From positions 1,860,001-1,924,000 of the forward strand of contig CP065000.1 of assembly GCA_016700075.1 (NCBI GenBank): DNA of 64,000 bases, read 5' to 3'. A program made the position numbers and the translations under genes. Below, one piece after another: positions 43,890 to 52,500 of the stretch. The stretch's first letter is position 1, and the number at the start of each line of letters is the position of its first letter. The notes under the pieces are model-generated. The model searched no databases. It worked only from the letters and a program-made list of their open reading frames with translations, and was not told the origin of the DNA. Origin of the DNA: Acidobacteriota bacterium (GTDB taxonomy: Bacteria > Acidobacteriota > Blastocatellia > Pyrinomonadales > Pyrinomonadaceae).

Positions 43890-44096
43890 ATGCCTACCTC
43901 TATTTGCCCGGAATGTGATGAAGAAGTTTATGTCGATGCCGAAGTCGAGCAAGGCGATATCGCGGAATGCGAAGAGTGCGGAGCCTCGCTTGTCGTTGTC
44001 GGCCTCGATCCGATAGAACTCGACCTCCGTGCTGAAGAGGACGAAGACCGTCTCAACGACGACTTTGACAGCTACGATTTTGACGACGCCTCCTAA
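43890..44096 (+). CDS. LysW-like zinc-ribbon protein lacking the usual C-terminal motif
   Basis: This 68-residue protein begins MPTSICPECDEEVYVDAEVE and has Cys6, Cys9, Cys27 and Cys30 (ECEECGASLVVVGLDP). This is the pattern of LysW, the small acidic carrier that holds alpha-aminoadipate or glutamate during lysine and arginine synthesis in Thermus and archaea. Real LysW ends in EDWGE, where the terminal Glu forms the amide bond. Here the end is SYDFDDAS, so the carrier chemistry is doubtful. GGAG lies 13 bases upstream. No LysX, LysZ or LysY gene adjoins it. Confidence 0.7.
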   Translation: MPTSICPECDEEVYVDAEVEQGDIAECEECGASLVVVGLDPIELDLRAEEDEDRLNDDFDSYDFDDAS

Positions 44097-44239
44097 GTAG
44101 ATCGCATTCGTCGAATTCGGTCAGATTGACAGGTTTCCGCCGGGAAACACGTCTTTTTGACACGTCGTAATACTCTCCTTTTCCCTCTTGATCCATCAAA
44201 AAGCCGTTATTTAGAAGGGAATCTGTTGTGCCGCATTAG

Positions 44240-44254
44240 TGGCACGAGAATTGA
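44240..44254 (+). promoter_or_regulatory. Candidate sigma-54 promoter
   Basis: TGGCACGAGAATTGA matches the -24/-12 consensus TGGCACG-N4-TTGC with one deviation (GA instead of GC at -12). GG and the -12 dinucleotide are ten bases apart, as required. It precedes the HD-GYP gene and overlaps an alternative GTG start, supporting the downstream ATG 44323. Confidence 0.5.
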
Positions 44255-44322
44255 TCTTGACCAATAGGCCGCATCTCCCTCGTTGTGCCGGCCCCGGTCT
44301 CTCCCGACTTCAGTTGATCGTA

Positions 44323-46275
44323 ATGGGAATCAGCATTATCAAAGAAAACACATCCGAACTTGCAGGCTCTGCGGCCGCTGTATTGATCCTGTCCAGTTTT
44401 GCCGTTCTTTTTTTCGGCTGGCTCGCATTGTTGATCACCATCCCGCTTGGAGCTCTGGGATTATGGTCATTCGCAGCGAACCGAAAGATCCTGGCGGAAA
44501 AGACCACGCAACTTGGACGTGCCAATGAGATACACCTGGCAACGGTTGAGGCACTCGCAACCGCCATTGATGCCCGTGACCAGATCAGCGTCGGACATGT
44601 TCGTCGTGCTCAGATCTATTCCCTCGGACTCGGAAGATTAATGAATGTCTCTCCCGAAGAAATGGAGGCGTTGAGGACAGGTGCATTGCTTCATGATATC
44701 GGCAAACTGGCGGTCCCGGACCATATCCTGAACAAACCCGGCAAACTCACGCCGGCTGAGCTGGAGAAAACAAAGATACATTCGGTCGTTGGAGCATCTA
44801 TTCTCGAGAAGATCGGCTTTGATGTGCCGGTGGTTCCAACGGTCAAATACCATCACGAATGTTGGGACGGCTCCGGCTATCCCGACGGTTTGAAGGGCGA
44901 AGCGATACCGCTGACAGCCCGGATCCTGACCGTCGCTGACGCTTATGACACCTTGCGCGGAACACGTCCGTACAGGCCCGCGATGTCACGTGAAAAAGCC
45001 CGCCAGATAATGCAGGCAGAAGCCGGCACCAGGTTCGATCCTCAGATCGTGGCTGTCCTGCTGCGGCATCTTTCGGCACTTGAGGACGATATCGCACAGA
45101 GCGGGCTGGCGTACGATGACGCTCCGGGAAATGTCCCCAAATCGAAAGACGACGAGTTCGTCGAACAGATAAAAAGGGCAAACCGCGAGGTCTTCAATTT
45201 ATATGAGCTTGCCCGGGAATTCAGTATTACGGTTACACCGCAGCAAACGCTGCAGCTTTTTTCGCGAAAGCTGAGGGAGTTCGTTCCGTTCGATACCTGT
45301 GCCCTTTTCCTGCTCAATGATGACAAAGAATCGGCCTCGGCGGCACACGTCGAGGGACTCAACGCGAAACGGATATTGAAGATGCAGGTCAAGGTCGGCA
45401 AAGGTGCAACGGGTTTTGCACTTAAGAATATGGAGACCGTTGCGAATGTCGACCCCGATCTCGATTTTTATACGACCCGACCGGACCTTACTCAACTGTA
45501 CGGTACCCTCGCCTCGGTTCCGCTTATCTCAGGCGAGGAGATCATCGGTGCCGTGACCATCTACTCACGGGAACTGAAATCTTATGCGGAAGAACATCTG
45601 CGGCTACTGGACACGATCTCGCGCATAGCGGCTGATGCGATCGACAAATCGCTCGAACACAGCGAAGCGAAGATGCACGCGATGACCGACCCGCTGACAG
45701 GACTGCCGAATGCGCGGAGCCTTCAGGAACAGTTTGAAAAGGAGGTCGCGAGAGCTACACGGGCCGGTTCGAGTTTCCAATTGCTCATGCTTGACCTTGA
45801 CGGATTCAAGACCGTCAACGACAACCTCGGACATAAGTTCGGCGACAAAATGTTGAAAGAGGTCAGTTCGGTCATTAAAGAACAGCTGCGCGACTACGAC
45901 TTTCTCGCTCGATACGGCGGGGATGAGTTTGTCGCACTGGTTCCCGAAGCTGCGAATAATAACGTTGATGAACTCTGCGAACGTATTGAGAAGGCCGTCA
46001 GGCAATTTGAATTGGTTGTCGGAAAGTCAAAAGCGTCCGTAGGCGTCAGTTTGGGAAGCGCGGGATATCCGCGGCACGGCAGCACGTTCGACCAGCTCAT
46101 TATCGCAGCGGACAAAGCGATGTATCTTCGGAAGATGGAACGAAAAGCGGCCGCGGGAATGCTGATCTCCGCAGAACCGATCCTTGACACACACCATTCA
46201 GAGCCGCCGATGCCGGATGATCCGAACCAAAGCCTTATCGTTGAACTGGATGAGACACATGTACTGGTGAGTTGA
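44323..46275 (+). CDS. HD-GYP / GAF / GGDEF cyclic-di-GMP signalling protein
   Basis: This 650-residue protein (start ATG 44323; a GTG at 44239 is also possible) has two hydrophobic helices (about 12-50), then an HD-GYP domain (His-Asp in LHDIGKLAVPDHI, HHECWDGSGYPDGLKGEAIP). A GAF domain follows (about 290-440; FVPFDTCALFLL, LASVPLISGEEIIGAVTIY), then a GGDEF domain with intact LARYGGDEFVAL. Both a phosphodiesterase and a cyclase motif are present, so it may make or break cyclic di-GMP. A sigma-54-like site lies upstream. Confidence 0.9.
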   Translation: MGISIIKENTSELAGSAAAVLILSSFAVLFFGWLALLITIPLGALGLWSFAANRKILAEKTTQLGRANEIHLATVEALATAIDARDQISVGHVRRAQIYSLGLGRLMNVSPEEMEALRTGALLHDIGKLAVPDHILNKPGKLTPAELEKTKIHSVVGASILEKIGFDVPVVPTVKYHHECWDGSGYPDGLKGEAIPLTARILTVADAYDTLRGTRPYRPAMSREKARQIMQAEAGTRFDPQIVAVLLRHLSALEDDIAQSGLAYDDAPGNVPKSKDDEFVEQIKRANREVFNLYELAREFSITVTPQQTLQLFSRKLREFVPFDTCALFLLNDDKESASAAHVEGLNAKRILKMQVKVGKGATGFALKNMETVANVDPDLDFYTTRPDLTQLYGTLASVPLISGEEIIGAVTIYSRELKSYAEEHLRLLDTISRIAADAIDKSLEHSEAKMHAMTDPLTGLPNARSLQEQFEKEVARATRAGSSFQLLMLDLDGFKTVNDNLGHKFGDKMLKEVSSVIKEQLRDYDFLARYGGDEFVALVPEAANNNVDELCERIEKAVRQFELVVGKSKASVGVSLGSAGYPRHGSTFDQLIIAADKAMYLRKMERKAAAGMLISAEPILDTHHSEPPMPDDPNQSLIVELDETHVLVS

Positions 46276-46282
46276 ACAGCCG

Positions 46283-49200
46283 CTAGAATGCCTGCGAGAA
46301 ACGGAAATGGATCTGGCTTTTCTTCAGAATGAAGTTTGCGGGCGGCGGCACGGCCTGCGGTATCAGGAATCGCGGCGGATTGAGCAAATAGCCATAGTCC
46401 ACACCAAATTCCCCGCCTACCGGCGTTTTCAAACGTAACCCCAAACCCACGGAGTGTGTCCAAACCGCACGCTGGTTCGTCCTGACTATATCGCCCGGCG
46501 GCACCTCAGGCCTGCGGAAAATATCGGAAGGCTGGCGGAATACGTTTCCGCCGTCATAAAATGGCACCGCTCTGACTGAGTTTGAGACCTGTATTCTTGC
46601 TTCAAGATTCATGACCACCAGCGCATTACCGCCGAAAGGAATTGTAAACGGATCGAGCGTGACAGGTTCGCCGTTGCTGTTTCGAAATATCCCCTGCGGA
46701 ATTATGACGACGCGGGGGCCTGCCTCCTCAAAATCAAACCCTCGAAGCGTATTCGCCCCGCCGGCAAAGAAGCGTTCGCTTATCGGCAGAAGGCCGTTCA
46801 GAGCGGTAAACTGCGGATCCGTAAAGCGGTTCGCATTGCTGAAAACATTCGCAACGCCAAGCAGTCCGCGGGCCGCCAATGTCGTATTCTTTGCTGCCCG
46901 GATGGTATAGAAATAGTTGACACCCGCTTGGAACTTATTGAACCCGATGTTCGCGCCGAGTTCCGGCAGCGAAACGTTGTAATCAGCGGTGATGTAAAAA
47001 CCGTTGGTCGGGTCGCTTGCGTTGTACCGACATGGCTCAGTTGGGTCTCCCTTTGCGATGATCTCAAGGATCGTATATTTGATCACACAGTTTCGACGCG
47101 TGTCGCGAACGTAGGTCGCGCCGAATCCGGAAATTCGTGTTTTTCTGTCGGGTATCAGCAGGTCCTTGACCAGAAGGCTGCTGATATTGAACAGCCGAAC
47201 ATCCTCAAAACGATACCGTAGAAAAAGAATGCTTCGGCTCTTCAGGCTAATTGTGCGATTCGTTTCCGCAAAGAACGCAAGACGGTTGATCGTCGGGCTT
47301 CCTGTTCGGTTACCAAACTCGTCGATGGGATTTCCTTCCTCGTCCAAACGCTGCACAATGCCGAAAGTGCCTTTGTCGAATGCCGATCTGAAGAACCGGG
47401 TGACCGTCGTGTCTCGCTGGTAAAGCGCCGTGAATGTAAGCGGTGCAAAACGTTTCTTGCCGTCCAGCAGAAATCGCGGATTGGTAAAATCGACTTGTGC
47501 GAGCTGCTGACGTTGGCTGACGCGGAGCCTCGCTCCGCCTTGCCAAAGCCTGCCGAATAGATTGGAATGACGAAGGTCGAAAAACCCGCTGAGGCCGACA
47601 TCCGTCGAAAAACCGCCTCCATATGCAAGCACTCTCGGTTTCTGTTCTGCGACGTCGACCACTACATCAGACACACGCGAAGTTGCGTCTACCTCGCCCG
47701 CAGGCCGCGGCGTGACCTCTACCCGTTCGAATGCATCGGTCGAGTAGAGGTTCTGTTCACTTGAATAGATGTCCGATGATCGAAGCAGCTCTCCCTCTTT
47801 AAAAGTGAGAGAATCAATGATCGCCTTCGATCGTGTCCGTTCATTTCCGGTAACGTACACTCTTCCGATACGAACCTGCTTCCCTTCGTTCTCGACGCGG
47901 AATATTACCTTTACCTCTTTTTCGTCGGTCGCGGCATCGTCCATGTCTTCCTGCAAAGAGCTGGTCACGCGTACATCAAAGTAACCGCAGGAGGCATAGT
48001 ACTCGGTGATCTTTTGAACGGAGTTGCGGTTCCTTGCACGAGAGAGGTTCTTCCCTACGATCTCCGGAAGCTCTGACTTTAGTTCATCGTCCGAAAAGAC
48101 CGTGTTCCCGACGATCTCAAAACTGTCAACCACCGTTGCCGGGCCGTCTTCTATCTGGAACGTAATTATCAAGGAATCGCCGTCGGGCGAGACGCCCTGC
48201 AGGACGCGTACCTGTGCCTCGCGGTATCCGAGTTCGAACATCAACGAACTCAAAGTCGCAGCGTCGTCCTCTAATAGAACTGTGCTGGTGAAACCCCGAC
48301 CATAGCCGAAAAGCGGGAGAAAGCCGAGGAAGTTTGCCTCCTGCGAACCCAAGACACCCCTGACGTCGTCGATGGTAATGACCTTCGTCCCGCGTATCTG
48401 AATACGGTCAAGCGTTAACCGCCGGCCCAGATCTGTTCTGTACCTGACCGCTACTTTTCGGCCAAGAAGGTCCTCGCTTCCCAGGAAGGAGCACAAGAAT
48501 TCACTTTCATTCGGCACCGCAACCCCGTCGGCATCTGCGAGCGGCGGATCGACAGAACATACCGGGACCACATCAACAAAGAAATAGCCGCGTTCCTGAT
48601 AATAGTTTTCTAACCGCCTTTCGCCTTCGATTATGGCAGCGTAATCGAGAGTTCCTTCGCGGCTGACAGGCAGCAGACGCTCTTCCGAACCCGATGCCTC
48701 ACGCACCTTGTCGGTCTCGATCTCGATGTTGACAGAGGGACCGACTCTGCCGGAGAGAGTAACGGATATCAGATCGGTGTCCGGATCGTAAACTATTCTG
48801 GGATCATTCAGCCGCGGCGCAAGAAATCCCTCCTTTTTCAGATGATCGCGAAGCCTCTCAACGTCCGAAGATAACTTTTGACGCGAGAAAGCCTCGCCCT
48901 TTGTGAGTTTCAAAAGCCTCACAGGTAATGGCTTCTCATAGCCCTCAATTTCAACCGCAAACGTATCGATACGTGATTGGGTCCCCGGCTTTACACGAAA
49001 CTCGATGTCTTCGTCAGAAAGCTGTCTTGCCGGATTTCTTGAGTATTTTACATCCGACCTGTAAAAGCCCCGATCACGCAAATATTCGAGGATCTGAGTG
49101 GCATTCGACTGCAGCAGTTGCTCGGTGACGGCGGTCCCGGGACGCAGCAGATTCAGCTTGAAAAGTATCTCTTGTTCAGTTACTTGATCGCCGACATGAG

Positions 49201-49597
49201 GTTCGACACTGACCGTGACTCTGCCGGCACGGGCTTTCGGCTTGACCACAAATATTACCTCCGCACCGCCGCCCGTATCTATTGAAGCGAGTGCTCGAAC
49301 ATGATCTATCGGCCGCCGCCTGTAAAGAGCTTCGACCGATTCGCGGATCGCCGGTGCTGAGTATTGCGTGCCCACAAGTCCCGAAACTACGCTCTGCAGG
49401 TCATCGCGAAGTGACGGGTCGTCGCCGCCGTCGATACGTATCGTAACCGACGAGACCGTCCGGCCGTCCAACGATTCTTGTGCAGCGAGCGGCAGGACCG
49501 CTGCGAAAAAGAACGCCAATACGACCGCGCATCGAAGACCGCGCACCCTAATGGGAACGAAGTGAGTCAAAGCTCGAATGTCACGCCGCAGAATCAA
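46283..49597 (-). CDS. tamA: BamA/TamA-family outer-membrane assembly protein
   Basis: This 1104-residue protein has a signal peptide (about 22-39), five or more POTRA-like repeats (beta-alpha-alpha-beta units such as VDSFEIVGNTVFSDDELKSELP and IGRVYVTGNERTRSKAIIDSLTF) and a C-terminal Omp85 barrel with a terminal Phe. The barrel contains the VRGF/IRGY-type element as TLRGFDFEE. It is longer than E. coli TamA because of extra POTRA units. It is translationally coupled to tamB by an ATGA overlap (49594-49597), the arrangement expected of a TamA/TamB pair. Confidence 0.82.
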   Translation of the reverse strand: MILRRDIRALTHFVPIRVRGLRCAVVLAFFFAAVLPLAAQESLDGRTVSSVTIRIDGGDDPSLRDDLQSVVSGLVGTQYSAPAIRESVEALYRRRPIDHVRALASIDTGGGAEVIFVVKPKARAGRVTVSVEPHVGDQVTEQEILFKLNLLRPGTAVTEQLLQSNATQILEYLRDRGFYRSDVKYSRNPARQLSDEDIEFRVKPGTQSRIDTFAVEIEGYEKPLPVRLLKLTKGEAFSRQKLSSDVERLRDHLKKEGFLAPRLNDPRIVYDPDTDLISVTLSGRVGPSVNIEIETDKVREASGSEERLLPVSREGTLDYAAIIEGERRLENYYQERGYFFVDVVPVCSVDPPLADADGVAVPNESEFLCSFLGSEDLLGRKVAVRYRTDLGRRLTLDRIQIRGTKVITIDDVRGVLGSQEANFLGFLPLFGYGRGFTSTVLLEDDAATLSSLMFELGYREAQVRVLQGVSPDGDSLIITFQIEDGPATVVDSFEIVGNTVFSDDELKSELPEIVGKNLSRARNRNSVQKITEYYASCGYFDVRVTSSLQEDMDDAATDEKEVKVIFRVENEGKQVRIGRVYVTGNERTRSKAIIDSLTFKEGELLRSSDIYSSEQNLYSTDAFERVEVTPRPAGEVDATSRVSDVVVDVAEQKPRVLAYGGGFSTDVGLSGFFDLRHSNLFGRLWQGGARLRVSQRQQLAQVDFTNPRFLLDGKKRFAPLTFTALYQRDTTVTRFFRSAFDKGTFGIVQRLDEEGNPIDEFGNRTGSPTINRLAFFAETNRTISLKSRSILFLRYRFEDVRLFNISSLLVKDLLIPDRKTRISGFGATYVRDTRRNCVIKYTILEIIAKGDPTEPCRYNASDPTNGFYITADYNVSLPELGANIGFNKFQAGVNYFYTIRAAKNTTLAARGLLGVANVFSNANRFTDPQFTALNGLLPISERFFAGGANTLRGFDFEEAGPRVVIIPQGIFRNSNGEPVTLDPFTIPFGGNALVVMNLEARIQVSNSVRAVPFYDGGNVFRQPSDIFRRPEVPPGDIVRTNQRAVWTHSVGLGLRLKTPVGGEFGVDYGYLLNPPRFLIPQAVPPPANFILKKSQIHFRFSQAF

Positions 49598-52500
49598 AAC
49601 CTTTTTCTCAGCCGCACCTCAAAACTAAAATTGTCGCGATTGCGCGTAACATTTGTCAGCGATCTCTGTTCGTATTGAGCGACAAATGACAGACGATTGG
49701 AGACCCTGTATTCGAAAGCCAGCACCTGATTCTGGTCCTGCGATAGGTTCGTCGAATAGGTCACACGCAAATTGTTATTTATCTGACGTCCGACCGTCAG
49801 CCTGGCGGCCGGGTTTGCCTGACGCCCCGAGATTATCGGGTCTATCTCAAAAACATTGAGCCCGAAAAGCTTGTCGGTCGCCTTTCGAACGGGAGTGTTG
49901 ATGATCGAATCGGCAATGACCTCAGCCGCCGTGTTGATGCCGGTCTGTGCCAGGGTCGGTATGCCGCCGGCCGTGTTCGCCAGTGTACCGGTCGTTATCA
50001 GAGAAACAACGTCAGCCTGCGGAAGCGCCGGGCTGGAACGCACGTTAGCGACCAGAAGCTCCGTTTCTTTCAGCGGCCCTGATAGGTTGACATACACCTG
50101 ATAGCCCGCGATGGTCGATTCGGCCTGAAGGTTGATGACGGGATCGATCCCCCTGTTCGGCGGAAATTCGAGAACTCCCCGCTGAACCTCATAACGGTCT
50201 TTTCGGAAGAGTATAGTGCCGCTGTTTGCCGTGATCCTTCCTGCTAAGATCGGATTTTCGGCATCTCCGGTCAGTACGAGGGATACCGACGCCGTAAGAT
50301 CGGCGATATTATTTCGGACGACCAATGCGTCGCGTCCTTCGATGATCAGGTCGAAACGGATCGCACCCGCAGAACCTCCGCCCGACAGCACGGGGTCACG
50401 CCGCCCGCCGACCACGTTGGCAAGGTCAATGTCCCGCGAATACAGGCTCCGCTGTGCGAATACGCGTCCGGCTATCGTTGTTTCGATCGGAGCATCCGTT
50501 CTTCGACGGATGCCGGTTATCTCGAGATTTGCGTCACCGGTGGTAATGAAATCCTTCGGCAGCGGGACCGTAATGCCGTCACCTACGAGAGACAGCCTGT
50601 AAGCCTTTACTGAGAGCCCTTCCAAAATGCCGCCGCCCGAGGCAGTGAATTTTCCGCCGCCGAGATAACCTGTCGCCGATTCAAGCTCCACTTGATCGGA
50701 TGTAAAGATCAGGCGGCCCTTGATGCGGTCAGCCGTGAATCTGTCGGACCCGATGAACGATGCCACGGAGCCGTTTACGATGTCGGCTGTTCCGGAGATC
50801 TTTGCGGTCCTGTTCGGCCCGATCAGAGTGATCTTAGTATCGGCATAGCCAGCAAAGAACGTATCTTTGACAAAAAGATTGACCAAATTCAGATTGACGC
50901 GGCCTTCGATCGCAAGGTTGTTGATGGCCGTTTCGCTCAGGGCCTTTGTCCCCGCTATAGCCATATTCGAGCCGCCCCCGGAAAATCGGGCTTTACCGAC
51001 GTTCAGCTCGCGTGTATTGAAAGTGATGTTGATCGGCTCGACCGCATTAAGCGGCGTATCTCGTATCAGCAGTGCCAGTTGTGTGAAGTTTGCCGTTCCT
51101 TCAAGAGCGTCTGCAGAATACACGATCTCACCTTTGTCGTTGCGTGCCGCAATGTTGCCTTTGTATTCGACGCGGCCCGTCGCCGTTCCCGTGATCCCGA
51201 GGTCTTTCAGTTGCGGAATGAATGCCAGGAACGGGGCGATCGGACTGTTGTCGAATTCCGTGACCGCGGTGAAAGGCAGAGATTCATTGTTCAGATCGAT
51301 CTCCGCTGCAACTACCTGCGGCCGGCCGCTGAGGTCCGCATTCACATTTGCGAACAACTTGCCGTCTTTTGTGCTTATCGCGATATCGGCACCGCCGATG
51401 GCTTCGCCGCCGACCTCAATCGAAGGAATGCGTCCATTGAACGTGACCTCGTAGGAACGTTTATTCCCATACGTGCCCTTTGCACTGCCCTTTCCGTCAA
51501 CGCGGCCCGTGATGTCCGGAATACTGTCATTTCTCGGCAGCACCGCCAGGACCAGCGGAACAGGCACGGCGTTCGCGTCGATCTCGAGATCGAACTTCTC
51601 GGTCGCGCGGTCATAGTTTCCTTTTACGCCGAGTTTGCCGCTCCCGAGGGCTATCTCGCCTGCCGTTAGGTCGATCCGCATGCCTTCGAAACTTGCGTTC
51701 ACCTTAAGCGAATCGAAATTTTGTCCGGCAATTGTGCCGTTCGCGGCCGCGATGTCTATCGAACCTTTTGCCGCATCGGGCAGCCCCTCCAGCTTTACGC
51801 TCCCGGTCGCCGCCCCGCGCAGGTCGCTGATCCGCTCAGGAAGTTCAAACGGCAAGGCGGCAAGCAGGTTGCCGGCATTGACGCCCTTGAGGTCCGCGGT
51901 TACCGCGATGTTGTTCTCGCCGGTGCGTGGAACCTTCACGCTGAACGTCGCCGAACCGCCGGTCGACTCACGAAGCAATCCATTCGTGACATTGAATGCC
52001 TCCGGCGAAAGAACATAGTCTGCCGTGACCGTTCCGATCTGCCGCCCGCGCATCGTCACATCCGCGAACATGGCCTTGCCTGATGCTGATGGATCGCTGA
52101 TGCGGCCCTCGATCAATGCGTTAAGGTCCATTCGCCCGCGGGCCGATATATGCAGCGAATCAAGCTGTTCTTCAAGGGCAGGGGCAAGGCCGGTCACGCG
52201 GACGATGCGTTCTACTTCGGCGGCATTGGTTGACGAAAGCCGCAGGTCGAGACGCGTGTTGTTGTCACGGATATCGACTCGGCCATCAGCGACCATAAGG
52301 CTGTCCGCCGTACGGAAATATGCAGTATTAACGGTAAAGAGCCCGTTATCCGCATTCAGATCGAGCTTACCTTCCATAGGAACCAAGCCTCGATCGGCCG
52401 ATCCGGCACTTGCCTCTATATCAGCGTTCACGGTACCTGATATCGACTTCCCGTCACGGCCCGCAAAGGTCAGGTCAACAGTCCCGTCAGTATTTCCTTC

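Noticed and set aside
50692..51669. 325-residue ORF opposite tamB
   Set aside because: It is fully antisense to the TamB coding frame, has no family motif, is rich in Arg, Asp and Cys in an unnatural way, and arises from the codon bias of tamB.
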